A stretch of DNA of 64,000 nucleotides from positions 2,108,001-2,172,000 of the forward strand of contig NZ_CP150668.1 of the NCBI RefSeq assembly GCF_038024095.1, given 5' to 3'. Shown here piece by piece: positions 1 to 8,787 of this stretch. A program made the translations under genes and the position numbers. The stretch comes from Polaribacter tangerinus (lineage in GTDB: Bacteria > Bacteroidota > Bacteroidia > Flavobacteriales > Flavobacteriaceae). The number at the start of each line of letters is the position of its first letter. Position 1 is the stretch's first letter. A model generated the notes under the pieces. It saw only the letters and a list, made by a program, of their open reading frames with translations. It was not told the origin of the DNA and searched no databases.

Positions 1-1197
1 AGTTGTGTGCGTAGCATTAAAATTAGCTTTTTCAACTAAATAATTTGCGGGTATTTGGGTGTTCCAATATGTAAATGCTTGTCGAACACCTAGGTTGTAT
101 AAATTTTCTGAATTGGCTGTTATCAACCCTTTTTCTGCTGCTTCAGCTAACAAAAAATTCGTTTCCCAAGAGGTGCTAAAATTTGCTTGTAAATTGCCTG
201 TATTTTCTCTAAACAAGTTTCCTGCCAACGAATAATCTGAGAGTGCTATAGAGGTTTGTGCAGCATTTATACCGTTTTGCAAACCATTAAAAGCTGTAAA
301 GTTCGAATTTGCGTAGGGTCTAAAAAAAGTAGTAATTCTATTGTCGTTTAAAGACTTTAGTACATTTTCCATAGTTTTTGATAATACAAAATTGTTAAAA
401 TCGCCAATTCTTAATTGTGCCATTCTAAAACTATTGGGTGCTGAATTAGAAAAATTAAAAACAGCATTTTCTGTAGGGTTTATAATAAAATTTTGGTCAT
501 CATAAAGTTTTTGAAGTTGACTACTTACCGATACTTTGTTTGAAATTCTAAGCAAATATTTTATTTTTAATGAATTGGCAAAACGAATCCAACTCTTTAA
601 GTTTCCATTATACAAAATATCTCCCTCTAGTGGTGCAGCGCTTTGATAAGAATTTATAGCAATAATAGCTTTTTCTAAATTATCTAAAATTCCACCTTCG
701 CTTAGATAAATATCTTTTTGAAAATCGTATGTTGGTTTTACAACACCTTCTGTTCCTTTAAAAGCATCGAAATAAGGAACATTTCCAAACAGGTCTGTAA
801 GACCAGCACTCATATAAGATTTTAAAATTAATGCCGGACCTTCATACACTTTATAAGCGGTATTTTGTCTGGCTAATTTTAGTAGGATTTCGTTGTCGCG
901 AAGATTGGTATAAAAAATGGGCCAAGGGTTTCCACCCAATTGCGGACTTTTTAAATCGTGCCTGTCAAATAAATTAAAATCTATAGCTGTTCTGTGCTGC
1001 GCTAGCAAATCTCCAGCAACAAAGCCTTCGTAACTCATTTCGTTACCAAAGTTATAAATTACTTGTCGTAATAAAGCACTGGGTATAACAGTGCCAGGTG
1101 CATTTGGGTTTGTATTGATGTCTTCAAAGTTTTTAGTACATCCTAGTAAAATTATTACTGATATAAATACTAACTGAAATAATATTCTTTTTTTCAT
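1..1197 (-). CDS. SusD/RagB-like outer-membrane lipoprotein (partial, C-terminus outside window)
   Basis: Reading leftwards from the ATG at 1197, the frame stays open for 399 codons and runs off the window edge, so the C-terminus is missing. The N-terminus is a lipoprotein signal: MKKR, a hydrophobic stretch and a lipobox ending LLGC, with the lipidated cysteine at residue 20. It is followed by CTKNFEDINTNPN, typical of the SusD-like family that binds glycans or peptides on the cell surface. SusD proteins form a lid over a SusC channel in the outer membrane. The gene starts 16 bases after the SusC gene ends, the normal SusC-SusD order, so the two are almost certainly co-transcribed. The ligand cannot be told from the sequence; no glycoside hydrolase is visible beside it. 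Confidence 0.9.
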   Translation of the reverse strand, partial: MKKRILFQLVFISVIILLGCTKNFEDINTNPNAPGTVIPSALLRQVIYNFGNEMSYEGFVAGDLLAQHRTAIDFNLFDRHDLKSPQLGGNPWPIFYTNLRDNEILLKLARQNTAYKVYEGPALILKSYMSAGLTDLFGNVPYFDAFKGTEGVVKPTYDFQKDIYLSEGGILDNLEKAIIAINSYQSAAPLEGDILYNGNLKSWIRFANSLKIKYLLRISNKVSVSSQLQKLYDDQNFIINPTENAVFNFSNSAPNSFRMAQLRIGDFNNFVLSKTMENVLKSLNDNRITTFFRPYANSNFTAFNGLQNGINAAQTSIALSDYSLAGNLFRENTGNLQANFSTSWETNFLLAEAAEKGLITANSENLYNLGVRQAFTYWNTQIPANYLVEKANFNATHTT

Positions 1198-1213
1198 TAT
1201 TTGATGCATTTCT

Positions 1214-4200
1214 TTAAAAATTTAATCCAATTTTAAAACCTAAACTTCTTGTAGTTGCATAACTCATGTCTTCTACACCACTTACAAAACCATTTCCTTG
1301 AACAGCCAATTGTTCAGGATCGAAATGCGGATTTTCTGTAATTACAAAAATGTTATTTCCAATAAAAGAAAAATTGATATTAGTAGACTTATGAAGTCCA
1401 AATAATCCTTTTTTTAATGGAAAGTTGTAACCAATTGCAAATTGTCTTAATTTTACAAAAGAAGCGTCATACACATTATTTTCTTCATGATTTCTGTCAT
1501 AAAATTGCCTGTAATAGCTTTCTGCACTTACAGCAATGGTATTTTGTAAGCCAGTATTTACATGAACTCCATCTGCAATAATTCCTTCAGTTGGTCTATT
1601 AGAAGTTTCTGCAAGCTGACCTCCAACATTTCCCAAGGCTCTGGTTCTAGAAACAATTTCACCACCATTTCTCCAATCTAAAAGAAAACTAGCACTCCAG
1701 TTTTTATAGGTAAATCGGTTGTTCCATCCTAAGGTAAAATCAGGATTATAATTACCTATTTTTTTTAAGTTATTGTCTGCAATAAAGCGTCCTTCATCAT
1801 CAATTAAAAATACGCCATTTTCATTTTTTTTATAACCTGTGCCATACATATCACCAATTCTACCACCTTCTTCTACCTGAAACCATACGGTTTGATTTGC
1901 ACTGTTATAAATACTACTATATGCTAACGTTAAACGACCATTTTCTTGAGGTAATTTTTTAATAATTGCCCTATTAGTGTCAAAATTAAAGGTGGTGTTC
2001 CAATTAAAATTGGGTGTTTTTAGTAGTTCACTATTAAGTATTATTTCAAGTCCTGTATTTACAACTTTTCCTCCGTTTACAACTTGTTGTTGATATCCGG
2101 ATGAAACAGGAATTGGTAAAGAAATTATTTGATTTTTAGTAATAGACTTATAGTAGGTAAAATCTAAGAATAGTCGATTGTTAAAAAAGCGTATATCAGT
2201 TCCAACTTCATAAGAGGTCGTAGCTTCTGGTAGTAAGTTTTTATTTGATATAAAATTTTGATTGCTAAAAGTTGGCGCTCCATTAAAAGGAGTTTGAGAC
2301 ACAAATGCCGTAGATGTTTGATATGGATTTGTATCGTTCCCAACTTTTGCAATACTTGCTCTAATTTTTGCAAAAGAAAGCTTGGTTGGTAATTTTACAA
2401 GGTTAGAGAGAATAAGACTAGTAGAAAATGATGGGTAAAAAAAGGAGGTGTTGGCCGTAGAAACAGGAGTGGCAAGCGCGCTAGACCAATCGTTTCTACC
2501 TGTAATATCCGCAAAAAGATAATTCTTAAAAGAAAATTTTGCTATGCCAAACAACGAATTTATTCTCTTTTTTGTATTCAATTGAAATGCTTCAATAGGA
2601 GAAGCTGCATTGTTTAAACTAAAAATACCAGGTTGTGCTAAGTTTAAAGTTTGTAATTGTTTATTGGCGGTATTTTGGTCAAATCTATTTCCCCCAAAAG
2701 AGGTTTTTAGAGAAAAATGACTCATTTTAATAGCGTAATTAATTAGAAAATCGGTATTTATTTCTTTGTAAAACACATCATGTTCTGCATAAGCACCGTT
2801 TTTAAACCTATTAGTGCTAAAGTTTCTTTTAAAAACTCTTTTTTCCGAAGAGTAATCGATACCTGTTCTTATCGTTACATCTAAATTAGTTGTAAAATTA
2901 TGTTTAAAAGAAACATTTCCAAAAACCCTATCTCTACCAAAACTATTGGTGTTTTCATGTAAGATAAAAAATGGATTATCAAAAAAAGTGTAGTTAAATG
3001 AATATTGTTGTTTTCCTTCTAAACCCGGTTGCCAATAATTTCTAAGACTTTCTATATTTAAAGATCTTGGTCCCCAAGCAACAAGAGAATAGTTTACGTT
3101 TTCGCTGCCATATCCATTCGAAGGTCTATTTCTACTATAGGTATTTATGTAGTTAATGCTGCTTCTTACTGCTGTTTTTTCTGATGGATAAAAGTTCATT
3201 TTTAGTGCAGCTGTTTTTCGCTCTAAATTTACACCAGGAATAATTGATTCATTGTTAAGTTTGGTTAAAGACAATCTGTAATTTCCGTTATTAAAGGCGT
3301 TACTAATGGCAATATTATGAGTTGTAGAAATACCTGTTTTATAAAATTTTTTTAGATTATTTGGATGCGATTTAAACAATGTAGGTGTTGCCAATAAATT
3401 GCTATACAAAGAAGTGTCTCCTGCTCTAACTTCGGTTCCGTTTGCTAAAATAACAGGACTGTCGAACTGAGTAATATAGTTTTCTGCATCCAATTCTGGC
3501 CCCCAAGAATAAGTTATGTTATCGTTAATTCCGCCTCCTAAACCATCTACAAATTCAAAACTACCAGAGTTTCCTTGTCCGTATTTATTTTGAAACTTTG
3601 GTAAGCGAAATGCATTTTCAAAAGTAATACCGCTATTAATTTCAATTCCTAAACCTTCATTTTCAGTACCATTTTTTGTGTTAATTACCACTACACCATT
3701 GGCTGCTCGGGCTCCATATATTGCTGCGGCACTTTGCCCTTTTAGCACAGAAATAGTAGCAATATCATCTGTATTTATTTCCATAGCACCATTTCCAAAA
3801 TCAATTTCTTGAAAACCAGCTGCAGCATCATTAGTAAAATTAAAAACGGTATTATTATTTATAGGAGTTCCATCTACAATAAAAAGAGGATTGTTGTTAG
3901 AAAAGGAAGCTTCTCCTCGAATGGTTATTTTAGAAGAAGAACCCACGCCAGTTGCTCCTTGAACAACTGTAACACCCGCAAGTTTACCAGTTAAATTATC
4001 TGAAAAATTTGGTGTTTTTATTGTGTTTATATCCGAAGAATTTAGTGCTTGTACTGCATAACCTAATTCTTTTGTTCTTCTATTTACACCAAGAGCTGTA
4101 ACTATGATTTCCTCTAAATTGGTTTCAACTTCTTCTAAGGATACATCAATTATTGTTTTATTTTTTACCGGTATTTTAACCGTTTTATATCCTAGATAAG

Positions 4201-4408
4201 AAAAAGTTAAGTAGCTATTTTTGTTAGTTACAACAATACTATATTCTCCGTTTAGATTTGAGGTTGTGCCATTTTTTTCTGAAGTTAAGATACCAACAGA
4301 GGGGAGTTTTTCTCCTGTTTTTTTATCTGAAATTGTTCCAGTTATTTTTATTTGTGATAAACCAATGCTAGAAACAAGTAATAGTAGTAACACGATGTGT
4401 TTTTTCAT
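1214..4408 (-). CDS. SusC/RagA family TonB-dependent outer-membrane transporter
   Basis: A protein of 1064 residues, the usual size for SusC. Domains in order: signal peptide (about residues 1-18, ending GLSQ), a carboxypeptidase-regulatory-like domain (about 22-95, with NGEYSI and LGYKTV), the SusC linker with EEIIVTALGVNRR, a TonB plug domain (about 115-250, with FIVDGTPI), then a 22-strand barrel ending in a hydrophobic strand with terminal phenylalanine (GLNF). It imports oligomers delivered by the SusD partner, using TonB energy. The partner gene follows 16 bases downstream. The 120 bases upstream contain no strong consensus promoter and no anti-sigma/ECF pair is adjacent, so how it is regulated is unclear. 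Substrate unknown. Confidence 0.95.
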   Translation of the reverse strand: MKKHIVLLLLLVSSIGLSQIKITGTISDKKTGEKLPSVGILTSEKNGTTSNLNGEYSIVVTNKNSYLTFSYLGYKTVKIPVKNKTIIDVSLEEVETNLEEIIVTALGVNRRTKELGYAVQALNSSDINTIKTPNFSDNLTGKLAGVTVVQGATGVGSSSKITIRGEASFSNNNPLFIVDGTPINNNTVFNFTNDAAAGFQEIDFGNGAMEINTDDIATISVLKGQSAAAIYGARAANGVVVINTKNGTENEGLGIEINSGITFENAFRLPKFQNKYGQGNSGSFEFVDGLGGGINDNITYSWGPELDAENYITQFDSPVILANGTEVRAGDTSLYSNLLATPTLFKSHPNNLKKFYKTGISTTHNIAISNAFNNGNYRLSLTKLNNESIIPGVNLERKTAALKMNFYPSEKTAVRSSINYINTYSRNRPSNGYGSENVNYSLVAWGPRSLNIESLRNYWQPGLEGKQQYSFNYTFFDNPFFILHENTNSFGRDRVFGNVSFKHNFTTNLDVTIRTGIDYSSEKRVFKRNFSTNRFKNGAYAEHDVFYKEINTDFLINYAIKMSHFSLKTSFGGNRFDQNTANKQLQTLNLAQPGIFSLNNAASPIEAFQLNTKKRINSLFGIAKFSFKNYLFADITGRNDWSSALATPVSTANTSFFYPSFSTSLILSNLVKLPTKLSFAKIRASIAKVGNDTNPYQTSTAFVSQTPFNGAPTFSNQNFISNKNLLPEATTSYEVGTDIRFFNNRLFLDFTYYKSITKNQIISLPIPVSSGYQQQVVNGGKVVNTGLEIILNSELLKTPNFNWNTTFNFDTNRAIIKKLPQENGRLTLAYSSIYNSANQTVWFQVEEGGRIGDMYGTGYKKNENGVFLIDDEGRFIADNNLKKIGNYNPDFTLGWNNRFTYKNWSASFLLDWRNGGEIVSRTRALGNVGGQLAETSNRPTEGIIADGVHVNTGLQNTIAVSAESYYRQFYDRNHEENNVYDASFVKLRQFAIGYNFPLKKGLFGLHKSTNINFSFIGNNIFVITENPHFDPEQLAVQGNGFVSGVEDMSYATTRSLGFKIGLNF

Positions 4409-4528
4409 GTATCATAATTTTATATAAATAACTATTTTTAGCCATATTTACTGTAAACTATAAAAGTTGCTAAAAAACGTTTGCTGCTATCTTAACCAAT
4501 TTTATTGATAGCATTTTGTATGTATTTT

Positions 4529-5203
4529 TTATATAAAATTGGGTGATCCTTTATTAAAAATAAAGGAATTATAACGGTGAATTAAAGTATGTTGTAATTT
4601 GGTGCAAAAGCCTTTAGAGATAAAGGTTAGCGTTAAAAAAAGCGTATGTAATTTTTTAGAAATTGACTTTTTACAATTTAAAAATAATTTTAAATCATGC
4701 TTAGAATCTAAATCATTTAACGATTTTAAGCGTGTAAAAGACAACTGGTTTTTTTTAAAAAAGGATATGAGGCTTTTTTGAAGCTGGGAAGTTTGCCATA
4801 AAAAGCCTAAAAACTCCTCTTTATTAAAATCTTTTTGATGAATTCCTAATAAATAAAAACCACCGTCATTTGAGGGGCCGATTACATTTTTATGAGCCTC
4901 TAATTCTTTTTTCGAAGCTGTAAGATGTTTGGTTTTTAATTGTGGAGAATCATTTCCAATGGTTATAATATGTTTGTACCCTTTATTAAAAACTGTACTT
5001 ATAGCATTGCAAAATCGCTCTGCAAAATTAGCACCAACTTGATTGTTTTCGCTAAAATGAAAGTAGTCTATTCCTGCTTTTTGAACTGTTTTAATAGTCT
5101 GATTATTCAACTCGGCAAGAACGTCGTACGAGAGAAACGATTTTCTCTCTACTTCTTTTTGAGCAGAATTAGCAAATATTAATATGGCAGTTTTATTTTT
5201 CAA
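4529..5203 (-). CDS. DUF2064 family glycosyltransferase-like protein (arsenosugar cluster type)
   Basis: 224 residues. The N-terminal KTAILIFANSAQKE, the central IGNDSPQL and the GPSNDGGFYLLG motif mark the DUF2064 family (also described as a glycosyltransferase A-fold family of the TIGR04282 type). DSP and NDGG occupy the places where nucleotide-sugar or metal contacts sit in GT-A enzymes. It lies 30 bases downstream of the ArsS gene in the same direction. Family members are repeatedly found beside ArsS, where a sugar-transfer step in arsenosugar assembly has been proposed; that role is inferred from context. The last 50 residues are less family-like and lysine/phenylalanine rich. Confidence 0.8.
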   Translation of the reverse strand: MKNKTAILIFANSAQKEVERKSFLSYDVLAELNNQTIKTVQKAGIDYFHFSENNQVGANFAERFCNAISTVFNKGYKHIITIGNDSPQLKTKHLTASKKELEAHKNVIGPSNDGGFYLLGIHQKDFNKEEFLGFLWQTSQLQKSLISFFKKNQLSFTRLKSLNDLDSKHDLKLFLNCKKSISKKLHTLFLTLTFISKGFCTKLQHTLIHRYNSFIFNKGSPNFI

Positions 5204-5233
5204 TTTTTGTAAGTAATTGCATTTAAATTTTAG

Positions 5234-6286
5234 TTAAGCAACAACTCCTTGGCAGCTACTTCCTGCACCTGCAGTACAGCCATAGCAATGTTGATTTATA
5301 ATAATATTTCTATTCTGTAACAATTCTTCATTATAATCTGCCACATGTTTTACTTTACTAGCTACTTTTAAGTTTAGCATTTGATTAAAATCGCAGTCAT
5401 ACAACCACCCATCCCAACTTATAGAAATAGTATTTGTACACATTACATTAGCAACTGCAGCTGGGTTGTATGCATCTAAAAGTGAGTGCATGTAATCTTC
5501 GTAGTTGTCTGAGGCAATTAAATAATCTAAAAAACGACTAATTGGTAAGTTGGTAATTGCAAAAAGTTGATGAAAATTTATAGAAAAGTCTGCTAAAAGT
5601 GCTTTTTTAAAATCGTTTTCTAACGCCTTTTGATCGCCAGGTAAAAAGGCCCCTGAAGGATTGTAAACCAAATCTAATTTTAAGTTAGAATTTGGCATTC
5701 CGTAACCAACCGCATTTAATTCTTGCAGTGCTTTTATCGATTTGTCAAAAACTCCATCTCCACGTTGTTTGTCTGTTTTTCCTCGAGTCCAATGAGGCAT
5801 CGAAGAAACTACATGAACATTATGTTTTTTAAAAAACGCAGGTAAATCGTAGTATTTTTTATTCGCTCTAATTATGGTAAGGTTAGAACGCACTATAAAA
5901 TCTTTTATTCCTGCTTTAGCTGCCTCTTCTACAAACCATCTAAAATTCGGATTCATTTCTGGCGCTCCACCCGTTAAATCTAAAGTATGAGCAGCTGTTT
6001 TTTTTATAATATTTAAACATTGCTGCATAGTTTCTTTAGTCATTATTTCTTTCCTATCCGGTCCTGCATCAACGTGGCAATGTTCACAAACCTGATTGCA
6101 CATATAACCAAGGTTTATTTGAAGAATTTCTAGTTTTTTTGGACGTAGCGGAAACTGATTAGTTTCCTTTATTTTTTCTGCAAATGTTGGTAATTCTCCA
6201 TTTGCAAAAATACCATTAGAGAGTATTTCTAGTTGTTTAGAAGTATTGGCAATATCGTTATTTCTTGCTTTTAAAGATTTTTTCAT
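5234..6286 (-). CDS. arsS: Arsenosugar biosynthesis radical SAM protein ArsS
   Basis: 350 residues. The radical SAM [4Fe-4S] motif is C63-x3-C67-x2-C70 inside YMCNQVCEHCHVDAGPDR, a signature of the ArsS (TIGR04167, DUF3641) family. The C-terminus holds the second conserved cysteine group, HCYGCTAGAGSSCQG, with C334, C337 and C345; in many relatives a selenocysteine occupies one of these sites, but here all are cysteine. ArsS acts with a dimethylarsenate-forming methyltransferase to attach a 5'-deoxyadenosyl group to arsenic, the first committed step to arsenosugars. The gene sits between an AhpD-like gene (144 bases upstream) and a DUF2064 gene (30 bases downstream). Family assignment is firm; the arsenic substrate in this organism is inferred. 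Confidence 0.92.
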   Translation of the reverse strand: MKKSLKARNNDIANTSKQLEILSNGIFANGELPTFAEKIKETNQFPLRPKKLEILQINLGYMCNQVCEHCHVDAGPDRKEIMTKETMQQCLNIIKKTAAHTLDLTGGAPEMNPNFRWFVEEAAKAGIKDFIVRSNLTIIRANKKYYDLPAFFKKHNVHVVSSMPHWTRGKTDKQRGDGVFDKSIKALQELNAVGYGMPNSNLKLDLVYNPSGAFLPGDQKALENDFKKALLADFSINFHQLFAITNLPISRFLDYLIASDNYEDYMHSLLDAYNPAAVANVMCTNTISISWDGWLYDCDFNQMLNLKVASKVKHVADYNEELLQNRNIIINQHCYGCTAGAGSSCQGVVA

Positions 6287-6370
6287 AAATGTAAAACTTG
6301 TCTCGGTAATTATTTGCCTTTATAAAGTAAATGATACCAGTAATTTACGGTCTAGTTGTCTGGTTTTTGT

Positions 6371-6417
6371 GTTTTCGTAAAACTGATGATAATTTATCGC
6401 TAGATTTTTTCGAAAAC
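6371..6417. repeat. Short inverted repeat in the arsS leader
   Basis: In the 144-base gap upstream of arsS, gttttcg (6371-6377) and cgaaaac (6411-6417) can pair around a 33-base loop. No T-run follows on the minus strand, so it is not a clear terminator. It may be a mild attenuator between the AhpD-like gene and arsS, or chance in AT-rich DNA. Confidence 0.25.
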
Positions 6418-6430
6418 TATAAAAGGTGGG

Positions 6431-6766
6431 TTACATTTCTAGCTTATTCACTTTGTTCATCATTTGAACTCCGTGTACTAATGTAGCGCCACTTTTTATG
6501 GCGGCACCCACATGAATTGCTTCCATCATTTCTTCTTTCGTAACCCCACGTTGCAAACCATCTTTTGTGTAGGCATCAATACAATAGGGGCATTGCTCTG
6601 TATGAGCAACTGCCAAAGCTATTAAAGATTTTTCTCTAGCTGTTAAAGCACCTTCTTCGAATACTTTACCGTAGTAATCAAAAAATTTAGACCCTAATTC
6701 TTCACTCCATTCTGTTATTTTTCCGAACTTTCTTAAGTCGGCTGCATCGTAATAATTTTTAGACAT
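6431..6766 (-). CDS. Arsenosugar-associated AhpD-like (carboxymuconolactone decarboxylase fold) protein
   Basis: 111 residues, one AhpD/CMD domain. The redox pair is C59-P-Y-C62 in AHTEQCPYCIDAYTKDG, matching the AhpD active site where the two cysteines and the nearby histidine and glutamate relay electrons or protons. The sequence fits the 'arsenosugar biosynthesis-associated peroxidase-like' family (TIGR04169), some members of which have selenocysteine in this motif; this one has cysteine. It is 39 bases downstream of the DUF547 gene and upstream of arsS in the same direction, so the four genes probably form one operon. Its exact reaction is unknown; a thiol-peroxidase or arsenical-thiol redox role is inferred. 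Confidence 0.85.
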   Translation of the reverse strand: MSKNYYDAADLRKFGKITEWSEELGSKFFDYYGKVFEEGALTAREKSLIALAVAHTEQCPYCIDAYTKDGLQRGVTKEEMMEAIHVGAAIKSGATLVHGVQMMNKVNKLEM

Positions 6767-6805
6767 TCTTTATGATATAAATTTTAAGGGTGGAAGGTAG
6801 TAAAA

Positions 6806-7513
6806 TTATTTATTGTTTAAAGACCAGTCGTATTTTAAAAAGCTAATTTTTGCATTCGATTTTATAGGAGTGTTAGAATACTTGTTTAAGTAGTCTATTA
6901 CAGAGCCTTGTTTTGTAAAATCTTCTTTAAACCAATCGAAAATAGAGGATATGACCACCTTCTTTTTGTCAATTTTATTTCTTGAACTATCATTCACAAA
7001 AATTTTCATTAATTTTTCTAGTTCTTCATCAATGTTTTCCTCTGTAAATGCTTTATTTAATAATTTAGGACACGAACCAGATGCACAATTAACTCCTACA
7101 TGAATTCTTGGGTCAAATAATTTTTTTCGTAAAATTTCGTGTTCAATTGCATCTAAGGTAAAACTTTTACCACCTACTTTTGCGAATGGAATTTTCCAAG
7201 CAGTTTTTCCTTGTTTCTTTATATCGGTAATGGATTTTAAGGGGTAATTGTCTAAAATTATTTTTAGTGTATATGCATTGTAAGCATTTATCCAAAAAGC
7301 TTTTTGTTTGTTGGTAGACCAAGTTTTTTCTGGAGATGTTTCTGCTAAAAATTGAAGGTATTTATCTAATGAATGCGTTTCATTTTTTAACTCTTTGTAA
7401 TTTACAGCACCACTTTCAGAAACGTATTTTTGTAATAATGTATCAAAAATTTCGGTTTGGGCACTTAGCTGATTAATAACTAGAAAGACAAAAATTAGTA
7501 ATATTTTTTTCAT
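6806..7513 (-). CDS. DUF547 domain secreted protein
   Basis: 235 residues with a cleavable signal peptide (about 1-19, ending LSAQ), so it is periplasmic or exported. The body is a DUF547 domain: KQKAFWINAYNAYTLKII, then the FTLDAIEHEILR segment and the NCASGSCP motif. The asparagine-alanine-tyrosine and cysteine-serine-cysteine features are conserved in the family and resemble a papain-like fold, but no activity is established. It is the first gene of the cluster with the AhpD-like, ArsS and DUF2064 genes, and DUF547 proteins recur in such clusters. It is divergent from fabD, with 235 bases between the two starts. Confidence 0.85.
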   Translation of the reverse strand: MKKILLIFVFLVINQLSAQTEIFDTLLQKYVSESGAVNYKELKNETHSLDKYLQFLAETSPEKTWSTNKQKAFWINAYNAYTLKIILDNYPLKSITDIKKQGKTAWKIPFAKVGGKSFTLDAIEHEILRKKLFDPRIHVGVNCASGSCPKLLNKAFTEENIDEELEKLMKIFVNDSSRNKIDKKKVVISSIFDWFKEDFTKQGSVIDYLNKYSNTPIKSNAKISFLKYDWSLNNK

Positions 7514-7701
7514 ATTAGGTGTTTTTAATAATTTTTTAGACGTAATTTTTATTAGTGATTACAATTTAAGTCATTTTTTTTAGTTTTTTAAATAAATTAA
7601 ACTTTTTAGCCTTGATTGTAATGGCATCCTTTTTTGCAGCCGATAAAAGAGGGCAAAAAAGATATAATGAAAAGCAAGAAATAGCTTCCAATAAAAAAGA
7701 G

Positions 7702-7709
7702 TATTTTTG
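7702..7709 (+). promoter_or_regulatory. Predicted fabD promoter -7 element
   Basis: TATTTTTG matches the Bacteroidota TAnnTTTG element and lies 39 bases before the fabD ATG. No TTG is seen at the expected -33 distance. The rest of the 235-base gap between the DUF547 gene and fabD shows nothing else I can name. Confidence 0.5.
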
Positions 7710-7748
7710 CCGACGATTAATCAATAAATAGTATAAAATTATAATTTT

Positions 7749-8636
7749 ATGAAAGCGTATATTTTTCCGGGTCAAGGAGCTCAGTATCCAGGAATGGGTT
7801 TAGATTTGTATGAAAAATCGCCTTTGGCGCAAGAATATTTTGAAAAAGCAAATTCTATTTTAGGGTTTTCTATTACCGATATTATGTTTGAGGGAACTGC
7901 AGAGCAGTTAAAAGAAACGAAAGTTACTCAACCAGCAATATTTTTACATTCGGTAATTTTAGCAAAAGTTTTAGGAGACAGTTTTAAACCAGAAATGGTA
8001 GCTGGTCACTCTCTCGGAGAACTTTCTGCATTAGTAGCAAATGGTGTTTTATCTTTTGAAGATGGATTAACATTAGTATCTAAGCGAGCATTAGCCATGC
8101 AAAAAGCGTGTGAAATTGCGCCTTCTACGATGGCTGCAGTATTGGGTTTAGAAGATGAAATAGTAGAGCAAACTTGTGCTGATGTAGAGGGAGTAGTTGT
8201 GGCTGCAAATTATAATTGTCCCGGTCAGTTGGTTATTTCAGGCGAAATTAAAGCTGTAGAAAGCGCCTGTGCTGCTTTAACTGAAAAAGGTGCAAAAAGA
8301 GCTATTTTATTGCCAGTTGGCGGTGCTTTTCACTCTCCAATGATGGAACCTGCAAGGGCGGAGTTAGCAGCTGCAATTGAGGCAACAGAATTTAAAGAAC
8401 CAATTTGCCCTGTTTATCAAAACGTAACAGCAAGTGCAGTAACCAGCGCTAGTGAAATAAAAAAGAATTTAATGATTCAATTGACAGCACCCGTAAAATG
8501 GACCCAGTCTGTACAGGCAATGGTAGCCGATGGAGGTACCGAATTTATAGAGGTTGGACCTGGTAAAGTTTTGCAGGGATTAATGAGAAAAATTGATAGA
8601 ACCGTTACAGCCGGAGCAGCAGAAATGCCTGCATAG
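7749..8636 (+). CDS. fabD: Malonyl CoA-acyl carrier protein transacylase
   Basis: 295 residues, normal for FabD. It moves the malonyl group from CoA to acyl carrier protein, feeding fatty-acid chain extension in the cytoplasm. Visible motifs: the N-terminal FPGQGAQYPGMG oxyanion loop, the nucleophile Ser88 in GHSLGE, and the catalytic histidine in GGAFHSPMM (about residue 197). The C-terminal EVGPGKVLQGLMRKI is also typical. It stands alone on the plus strand, with a -7-type promoter element upstream and a strong terminator 25 bases after the stop, so it appears to be monocistronic rather than in a fab operon. Confidence 0.97.
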   Translation: MKAYIFPGQGAQYPGMGLDLYEKSPLAQEYFEKANSILGFSITDIMFEGTAEQLKETKVTQPAIFLHSVILAKVLGDSFKPEMVAGHSLGELSALVANGVLSFEDGLTLVSKRALAMQKACEIAPSTMAAVLGLEDEIVEQTCADVEGVVVAANYNCPGQLVISGEIKAVESACAALTEKGAKRAILLPVGGAFHSPMMEPARAELAAAIEATEFKEPICPVYQNVTASAVTSASEIKKNLMIQLTAPVKWTQSVQAMVADGGTEFIEVGPGKVLQGLMRKIDRTVTAGAAEMPA

Positions 8637-8661
8637 TATTTTACTTTCCTCTCTTACAGTA

Positions 8662-8701
8662 AAAACAGTAAAACCCTAAATTTTTAGGGTTTTACTGTTT
8701 T
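8662..8701 (+). terminator. Rho-independent terminator after fabD
   Basis: A 19-bp perfect stem (8662-8680 with 8683-8701), containing gtaaaaccctaaa and its complement, with a very short loop, followed by further T-rich sequence. Both arms are A/T flanked, so it could work in both directions. Confidence 0.85.
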
Positions 8702-8762
8702 TTGGTTTTTTATCTTTTAAAAAAATAGGGTTTTACCTGAGTTAACTAGTTTCTGTTGCTCA

Positions 8763-8770
8763 TAGTTTTG
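8763..8770 (+). promoter_or_regulatory. Predicted promoter -7 element of the LRR protein gene
   Basis: TAGTTTTG fits TAnnTTTG and lies 17 bases before the start codon at 8788, which would give a very short leader. No convincing -33 TTG is present. Confidence 0.4.
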
Positions 8771-8787
8771 TAGGAAATATTTATATT

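Noticed and set aside
7566-7775. 69-residue minus-strand frame upstream of fabD
   Set aside because: Overlaps the fabD start and promoter, no recognisable features.
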